From assembly GCA_905250075.1 (NCBI GenBank), contig CAJNOP010000279.1, positions 62,001 to 126,000 of the forward strand: a DNA stretch of 64,000 bases, read 5' to 3'. This DNA comes from Rotaria sp. Silwood1 (lineage: Eukaryota > Rotifera > Eurotatoria > Philodinida > Philodinidae). This document shows, piece after piece, positions 57,960-64,000 of the stretch. Position numbers and translations under genes: made by a program. Each line of letters begins with the position of its first letter. Position 1 is the first letter of the stretch. Below the pieces are notes generated by a model, which was not told the DNA's origin, did not search any database, and saw nothing but the letters and a program-made list of their open reading frames with translations.

Positions 57960-60600
57960 AAAATTCGATAATCGCTTAGTTCATTTTGATGAAGACAATT
58001 CTTCATGATCATCATTTTTGATTTCTGAAATTGTCTCATTTGTTGCATTATGATATTTTTTTTGAATTTATCTATGACAGATGAAGTAGTTGAAAGTTTT
58101 TTAAGAAATTGATCAATTGTTAATTATTTAAATGTTGATTGTTTAACGGATAATTTAGTTGGTGATGATGGTGGAGTTTTGAGTGTGGGTGTGGGTATTG
58201 TGATGAACTTGAAGAGAGAAGTGTCCATAATATAGTGATATTCGTTTCATTTGGCTTTCTTCAACAGCAAATCGTCTCATACTCACATGGACCATAAGTT
58301 TATTTAGGAAAGATAGACAATGAACATTAGTCAAGCGTAGCGGTCACAAGAATATAGAACAGTTGCAAGGTCAATAGAAAGAAAGAGATAGATGAAGATG
58401 AGGGTGGGTGTGGGTGTGAATGTGTTGATATACCTGTTAATTATCTGATCATCAACACCCACATCTTCAAATCAACCTAACAGGAGCCAAATAATGAATT
58501 TTCTCTTTAATTATGACATCTCGATACAATGATTGTTTTTGAAATGGATCGAGTGTGAGAGAACAATTTTCAAACTTGATTAAAAGAATTCTTGAAAAGT
58601 TTGTTGTTAATTAATTCAATTTATTTTTGTCGTTGTTAAGACAATCTAATTATTTCAAGTTTTGCTTTATTAACAATTGTAACTATTTCAATATTATCAA
58701 TTGATAAATATTTCATTCGATTATTAATAATTAGCAATGATAAGATAGCAAAATTTATCATTTTTATTTTCATTTCAATCAGTTAATGATAAAATTAATT
58801 TTTCTTGCTTACTAATTAATGATATACAATCAAGAGAATCAAGCATTACTGGAATATCATTATCTGAACAATATGATTGTTCAATAGCACAACTACGAAG
58901 AAAATTAACAGCAGAATGAAGTGTATCAAATATAGTCAATTAAAATTTATTTACATGTTCTAACTATACTTTTGTTAATTATCTGTTTAATGATAAACAT
59001 AGTTCAATAAGTAATTTTAATACATTTATATGCATTGTTTTAAAATGTTCAGAACTCCCATTATCTTGCGCTTCAGATTGAATTGTATAATATTCAAAAT
59101 AATTATAAAATATCATATTTAATAAGTTTATTGATGTTTGATTTTAGTACATTAGATCGAAGTAAATTATCATTTTTTAATAAACGTGAAAGTGCTGTTG
59201 TAACTAATAGGTTACGTTAACTTTGAATTGTTTGACAGCCATAATATAATGTTTCAAGTTGTTGGCACGAGTTTTTCAAGCTTTAGCTAAAGCCGACTAT
59301 AACATAAGAAAAATCAGCGTTTAAGTACAAGATTCTCGATGAGGTGAAGTCTCCTTCTCGAAATGTTCAATACTCTATCGATTTTCCACAGATTCGTCGT
59401 AACTTTGGGCAAAAAACAGAATTTTCAAACACTTGTTCTCTTTCTCTAGCAATAAGTAAAATAAAAATAAATAGACTATGTCGTTGTAAAGAGAACAAGA
59501 TTGGGGCAAGCCATCTGTTGTGAGAAAGATTGAATCCCAGTAAATTTCTACTCCTAAAAATTGTATGGAATTCTCTAACTAATTTCAATAGGAAAATGAC
59601 GAGTCCAAACACCGAAATCATGGGCCTGATTTATGGCAATAAATAATATTTTATCATTTGTAGCATCGCATCATTCGCATTTGCACTTTCTGTGAAACAC
59701 AAACTAAAAATGCTGAAATGAATGAAAAGACTAATTGTGTCCCGTTGATCATAATAAATATCTTAACAATGATTCATTACTCATCGTGACAAGTATAATC
59801 TTGATCGTGTAGTTTATTGTATATTTTTACAAACGACTAAAACAAAAACATACGACTTTGTAGACAAACTGAAAATCTCTAGAAACATATTAATTTCATT
59901 GTTTTTCTGAGAAATAAAATCATATATCAAGTATATGCAGTGCTGATTGACAAGGTAACCTTCATAGATGTTCGATGTCGAATTCAATAATTTTATGCCT
60001 AGAGATACCGTAAAGTATATGCTTGTTTCTCAGAGAAGCGCATGCACGATTTCTGTTTTATAATCTCACATGGAATAATTTTTATGAAGAGTTTTACAGT
60101 TTGTAAATTTCGTAGCTCCAAACTCGAAACTTTTGAAGAAAGATAACAACTTACCGTACTTAGATCTTGTTTTTTTCATTACTATTCGGTTTGAAAACTC
60201 GGAAGTAATATTTTTTATTCATATTATTTCTTATTGATAATTGATGTTTTTCAACTTTACAACCTTGTTGCATAACTTATTATTATTTATTGTTGATATT
60301 TCAGATATGTCAAGCACAGTATGAATATCAGATTTCATATATACACATATTTGTTCTTGACATGTTGAACATGCTGATGTACGTAAATGTTGTTCGTCAG
60401 AATTAAAAAAAAACATTTTGGTGCTATTGTTGTTACTTCAAGAGGATGTTTATTTGTTTGAGAACTTTCATTAATTGCTTGTACAGTTGCAGAACATCAA
60501 TAAGCTTTCAGATGTCAATGATATCGAAAGAAGTGCTATATTTAAATTAATTTTAAGCATAGAAGTTAATGATTGACATGTAAATGGTTTAAATTCAGAT
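57960..60600 (-). pseudogene. decayed unidentified large gene
   Basis: Minus-strand stretches keep coding character but are full of stops and frame breaks: about 57960-58180 (TLKTPPSSPTKLSVKQSTFK then stop), 58785-58940 (FDTLHSAVNFLRSCAIEQSY), 58985-59100 (TIQSEAQDNGSSEHFKTMHI), 59110-59260 (LLVTTALSRLLKNDNLLRSN) and 60231-60500 (EQHLRTSACSTCQEQICVYM). The Leu-rich helical repeats suggest a large armadillo/HEAT-type protein, but I cannot name it. TGTGGG-like tracts interrupt it at 58180-58460. Confidence 0.5.
58183..58462. repeat. short scattered TGTGGG tracts
   Basis: GAGTGTGGGTGTGGGTATTG near 58180, GGGTGGGTGTGGGTGTGAATG near 58402, and the opposite strand form CAACACCCACATC near 58453. 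Each is only two to four hexamers. They lie within the decayed minus-strand gene. Confidence 0.6.
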
Positions 60601-61102
60601 AATTGCAAAATTGTGGTTCAAATACAGTTGAGATTGTTGATAATGAAGAATTGTTTTATAGTTCTATCAATATAATCTTCATTATTTATCCGATGATGAA
60701 TTAGAAGTTCCTGAAAAAAATATAGGAAAACGATAATTAGATGTCGATTATCGAATAATGAGTTTTGTTTAAAAAGCTTATCACTACAGCTCTGTTGAAA
60801 CTGAAATTTTTTTCAAGATTAATTGATTACCAGTGATGGGTATAGGTGGGCGTTGTTCTGGCTCTGTTTGTAAGAGTCGAACAAGCGAAAAGCCACATCC
60901 GCACCCTTTTCTCAATATCAAGCTATTTGTCAATATCAATCCACAGATCTTTATACCCTATAACAGTGTTTTTGCGTGTCTAATCACTTTTTATTTCTTA
61001 AATGAGAAACAGACAATATCTATAAGTAGTATTTTTATAAATAAATAGCTAATAATTCAATATTCGACATCTTAAAAAGTCTGTTAGATGTAAGATTTTG
61101 TG

Positions 61103-61443
61103 TCATCCCAGGAGATTCAATCCGACCTGTAGACTCGATCGAAAACGATCGGGTCCGCCTCGGATTTCACCGGAAACCGACATTTTTCATAAAAAAACGA
61201 TCGGATCCGGCAAGGTTTTTGTCGGATTCCCATCAGCCGGATTCCGGTCCGGATTTCATCGGAATTCGACGGAACACGATGAAATCCGGGCCGGATCAGG
61301 TCGGATTTTATCACGTTCCGTCGAATTCCGATGAAATCCGTACCGGAATCCGGCTGATGGGAATCCGACAAATATAGGACCGGATCCGACCGAAATTATT
61401 CCGAACTGGCGAGATCCGACTGGGGTCGTTTGACCTGGGATGA
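61103..61443. mobile_element. GC-rich foldback element abutting a stop codon
   Basis: TCATCCCAGG at the left end and CCTGGGATGA at the right end are exact inverted repeats. Inside, about 61217-61285 and 61300-61373 are reverse complements (GGATTCCCATCAGCCGGATT). The whole interior is built from CCGGAT/ATCCGG-like words. It lies immediately 3' of the receptor gene, whose TAG shares or touches its last bases. Confidence 0.75.
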
Positions 61444-61444
61444 A

Positions 61445-64000
61445 CTATTGTAACTGTAAAGAACGTTGAATTTCTTTCCATATTCGTCTCATCACTATTT
61501 TGAACTCTTTTTTATATGTTTTCGACGTTGAGACGAAAATAAAAAATGTGAGTAGCGACGGAATGAATGAAACAAAGTAACCAATCAAGTACAACAGAGG
61601 TTCTCTTGATGATTTCATGCATCCAAACAAGAAAGAAATGATAAAACGAGGTAAAGCTAAAATAACCAAGAGACTAGAGCTAAGTATAAGATGTTTATGG
61701 ATGTGAAATTGCTTTTTTAGATGTTCCATGTACGAGTTTTGTTTCTTTGTAGATGCATGTCTTTTTGATAAACAAACAATAATGCCAATAATTGAGCCAA
61801 CTTTAATTGAAAAAGGCATAAGAAAATGAAAAATATTAATAAATGAATTATAGTTTTCGACAGTTGACGTAAAACGAATCAGACACCAAGTTCGTTTTTC
61901 TTCTTCATCCTCAATTAGACGACGATGTATAGGATCATGAAGAAGAGACATCATTGTGAATAGAAACATAAAAGGAATAATTAATTTTCCAATTTTTTTG
62001 CTTTTTGTCATGTTAAAATTAATATTGAGAATGACCGTGCATAGTCGTTCAACAGCCACACAGGCATGTAACCAATCAGTGATAGCTAATAAAGATCGAA
62101 GAATAAATTCAATTGAAATGCAACTGAACAAAAGAAAATATGTCGACGTAATAATAGACATTTGAGAAAGAATAAGAAACCACAATTTTAGATTCAAAGT
62201 AATAATGATCAGAATCGATGTAATCGATGATGCCAGAAGGTAAAAACAAGTACCCACTTTTTGGCATGACTTCGATTGAAAAGTCAAAATAGATAGAGTT
62301 CCAAAAGTTATACCAACAGCAAGCATTATTGTGGCCACAACAATACTACTTTTGACATATATAGATTGTCGAGTAATGGGTAGACGAGGATGAATTTGAT
62401 AACCCAAAATAGCATCAAGTGAGAGGCCGAATTGTTTCGTAGTGAACTGACATTTTGTACCATAGAAACATTCCCGACAGACACACATCGTCTTTGTTGG
62501 ACATGTTGGATGATCTTGAAAACATTGTCCTTCATTTTGACAATCGTTCCAACCCATACAATCGTAAGCCATTTTGAAATCGAAATGAAAACAATTGGCA
62601 TGCCTTTTTTCTGTACAAAGACACATGAATGTTTCATTATCATGAAAACAAAAAAGATCAGAATCTTTCATGCATGGAAGGTGATAGTATTTAACTCGAC
62701 GAAGGATTGGATAATCAAGAATTTGTTGATCGAAGAGTTCTTGAATGTATGGACAATGTTGTGATCGAGCAATTTCTGTAGAAATGTTAGCTGAACGTGT
62801 ATAGTTCGATTGAAGAACAATAAGATAAAATTTCTTTTCAATTTGAGCGAAGACAAGATGAAATGGCAATGGCATGTAGACGATGACTGTATCTTGATCG
62901 AAATCAATCTTTTTGAACATGGTCGCTCGAGTTGGCATTGGATTCTGACTTCTGATGTTATAGTCATGCGCTGTGATAAAATGAACGAGAAATGATTGAG
63001 GAATCGTCACATCAGAAAATGAAATATCAATTTTGACATCATTTTCTTCACATCTTTGTCCAGTAAATCCATCCTGACATATACATGTGAAATTTATGAA
63101 AGAAATGCGATCATTGTCTGGTACGCAAAGACCTTGATTTAAACACACATTCATTTGACAGATCGAGTTAAGAAAACATCGTGGTGATATCTTCGTTAAA
63201 GGACACAGACAAATCGATCTATTATTTACAAGACCAACACAAATAGAATCTGGTGAGCAATTGCATTGATCTTGATTAATAGAAATCATTTCAGAGTGAT
63301 TCGATTTACATTGACAAGATTCGATATTATTATTTATTTTTTGTTCATAATACTTTGAGTTACATGTTCGGTGACAGCCATGTGGTGCTGGAATTACCAG
63401 TACAGCACTCTCACGATTGACGGGCATAAAAGGAAATTTTACTGGCAATATCCAACTTGTAAGATAAAGAAGATTGACTTTATCATATGCATCAATATGG
63501 ATTGTGTAGTTCTTCGTAATGTTTTTCGGTCGATCCCGATAGAGCAGATAAATATTGAATTTATTATTGCAATCATGAACAGGTATATAGGTGAATTGCT
63601 CATATGAATGAATGAAACCAGTATCATCGACTAAAGTGACAATAATACCAATGACATTAAATTTTTCTAAATTTTCGTTTCGCAGTCGAAGAGTAAGACT
63701 AACGCGTTGATTTTGGTACTGACAACGATCACCATAATAATTTGGTGGACATAGACATTGCTCACTTTCATTTTGGCCGACGTAAATTAATATACCTCGA
63801 TGACATAACCACGCTTGTCGCACGTCTAACTCATTGTAGTCGTTCGATTCTTCTATTTCTTTCATCTGATATTGTATGAGTTTGTTAACCGATGGTAGCG
63901 ATTGTTTCATGGGAAGTGGACGTGAAGATTGAGGAGAAAATGGTAATTTTTTGGTAAGATGCATTTCCAGCATATCCTGAAAGTATTGGAACATATTCGA
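61445..64000 (-). CDS. EGF-domain/7-transmembrane receptor, N-terminus beyond window
   Basis: One long exon, open to the window edge (851 codons visible). The ectodomain has Cys-rich EGF-like units: CLCPPNYYGDRC, CQMNVCLNQGLCVPDN then CICQDGFTGQRC, and CMGWNDCQNEGQCFQD then CVCRECFYGTKC. Seven hydrophobic segments follow in the last 305 residues: [37 protein letters not shown], the third ending DWLHACVAVERL (the E-R-L in place of DRY), IGKLIIPFMFLFTMMSL, INIFHFLMPFSIKVGSIIGI, LILSSSLLVILALPRFIISF and LLYLIGYFVSFIPSLLTFF. The end is a basic tail of about 25 residues. EGF-plus-rhodopsin-like GPCR fusions are a known feature of bdelloid gene sets; the ligand is unknown. There is no intron in 2.5 kb, unlike its neighbours. 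Confidence 0.85.
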   Translation of the reverse strand, partial: SNMFQYFQDMLEMHLTKKLPFSPQSSRPLPMKQSLPSVNKLIQYQMKEIEESNDYNELDVRQAWLCHRGILIYVGQNESEQCLCPPNYYGDRCQYQNQRVSLTLRLRNENLEKFNVIGIIVTLVDDTGFIHSYEQFTYIPVHDCNNKFNIYLLYRDRPKNITKNYTIHIDAYDKVNLLYLTSWILPVKFPFMPVNRESAVLVIPAPHGCHRTCNSKYYEQKINNNIESCQCKSNHSEMISINQDQCNCSPDSICVGLVNNRSICLCPLTKISPRCFLNSICQMNVCLNQGLCVPDNDRISFINFTCICQDGFTGQRCEENDVKIDISFSDVTIPQSFLVHFITAHDYNIRSQNPMPTRATMFKKIDFDQDTVIVYMPLPFHLVFAQIEKKFYLIVLQSNYTRSANISTEIARSQHCPYIQELFDQQILDYPILRRVKYYHLPCMKDSDLFCFHDNETFMCLCTEKRHANCFHFDFKMAYDCMGWNDCQNEGQCFQDHPTCPTKTMCVCRECFYGTKCQFTTKQFGLSLDAILGYQIHPRLPITRQSIYVKSSIVVATIMLAVGITFGTLSILTFQSKSCQKVGTCFYLLASSITSILIIITLNLKLWFLILSQMSIITSTYFLLFSCISIEFILRSLLAITDWLHACVAVERLCTVILNINFNMTKSKKIGKLIIPFMFLFTMMSLLHDPIHRRLIEDEEEKRTWCLIRFTSTVENYNSFINIFHFLMPFSIKVGSIIGIIVCLSKRHASTKKQNSYMEHLKKQFHIHKHLILSSSLLVILALPRFIISFLFGCMKSSREPLLYLIGYFVSFIPSLLTFFIFVSTSKTYKKEFKIVMRRIWKEIQRSLQLQ

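Overview
The window looks like a piece of a bdelloid rotifer nuclear genome. It is very AT-rich, its genes are split by many 45-100 bp introns, and it carries long runs of TGTGGG, the telomere hexamer reported for bdelloids. Further support comes from F-box genes, an EGF/7TM receptor of a type known from bdelloid gene sets, and a family GH81 glucanase, an enzyme family expected in fungi, bacteria and plants rather than animals. The genus cannot be told from the sequence. There are two 100-N scaffold gaps (15140-15239 and 37388-37487).

Layout. 0-5.6 kb: two tightly packed plus-strand genes, a coiled-coil protein and an unrecognised 493-residue protein. 7.8-8.2 kb: a small gene that reads as a neuropeptide precursor ending in a cysteine-looped peptide. 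10.3-18.6 kb: a 26-exon ABCC4/MRP4-like ABC exporter (minus). 20.9-23.6 kb: a secreted GH81 endo-beta-1,3-glucanase (plus) with one in-frame TGA and a lost splice donor. 23.9-32.4 kb: a dense housekeeping cluster with fidgetin-like 1 (minus), Tim8 (minus), a CRACD-like actin regulator with two possible first exons (minus), a small PPxY membrane protein (plus) and U1 snRNP C (minus). 35.1-35.9 kb: an 0.8 kb palindromic interstitial telomere-repeat array. 37.5-50.1 kb: two inverted paralogous F-box genes, the plus copy clearly a pseudogene, flanking the broken 3' end of a spectraplakin gene that a TA-flanked MITE has split. 54.0-54.9 kb: two overlapping coiled-coil ORFs. 56.1-57.2 kb: an aldo-keto reductase. 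58-60.6 kb: a decayed minus-strand gene. 61.4 kb to the edge: an EGF-domain/7TM receptor, N-terminus outside the window.

Small non-autonomous transposons are unusually well preserved. There are four hAT-like MITEs with exact 8-bp target duplications, one TA-flanked (mariner-type) MITE, one TTAA-flanked (piggyBac-type) MITE, and several foldback elements, mostly in introns. Several start codons lie 1-3 bases after a splice-acceptor-like AG, which fits the spliced-leader trans-splicing known in bdelloids. The genes do not form one pathway.

All gene models were spliced by hand from reading frame and GT/AG signals. For most of the models whose product was recognised, the exon lengths sum to a multiple of three and the total length agrees with the family.
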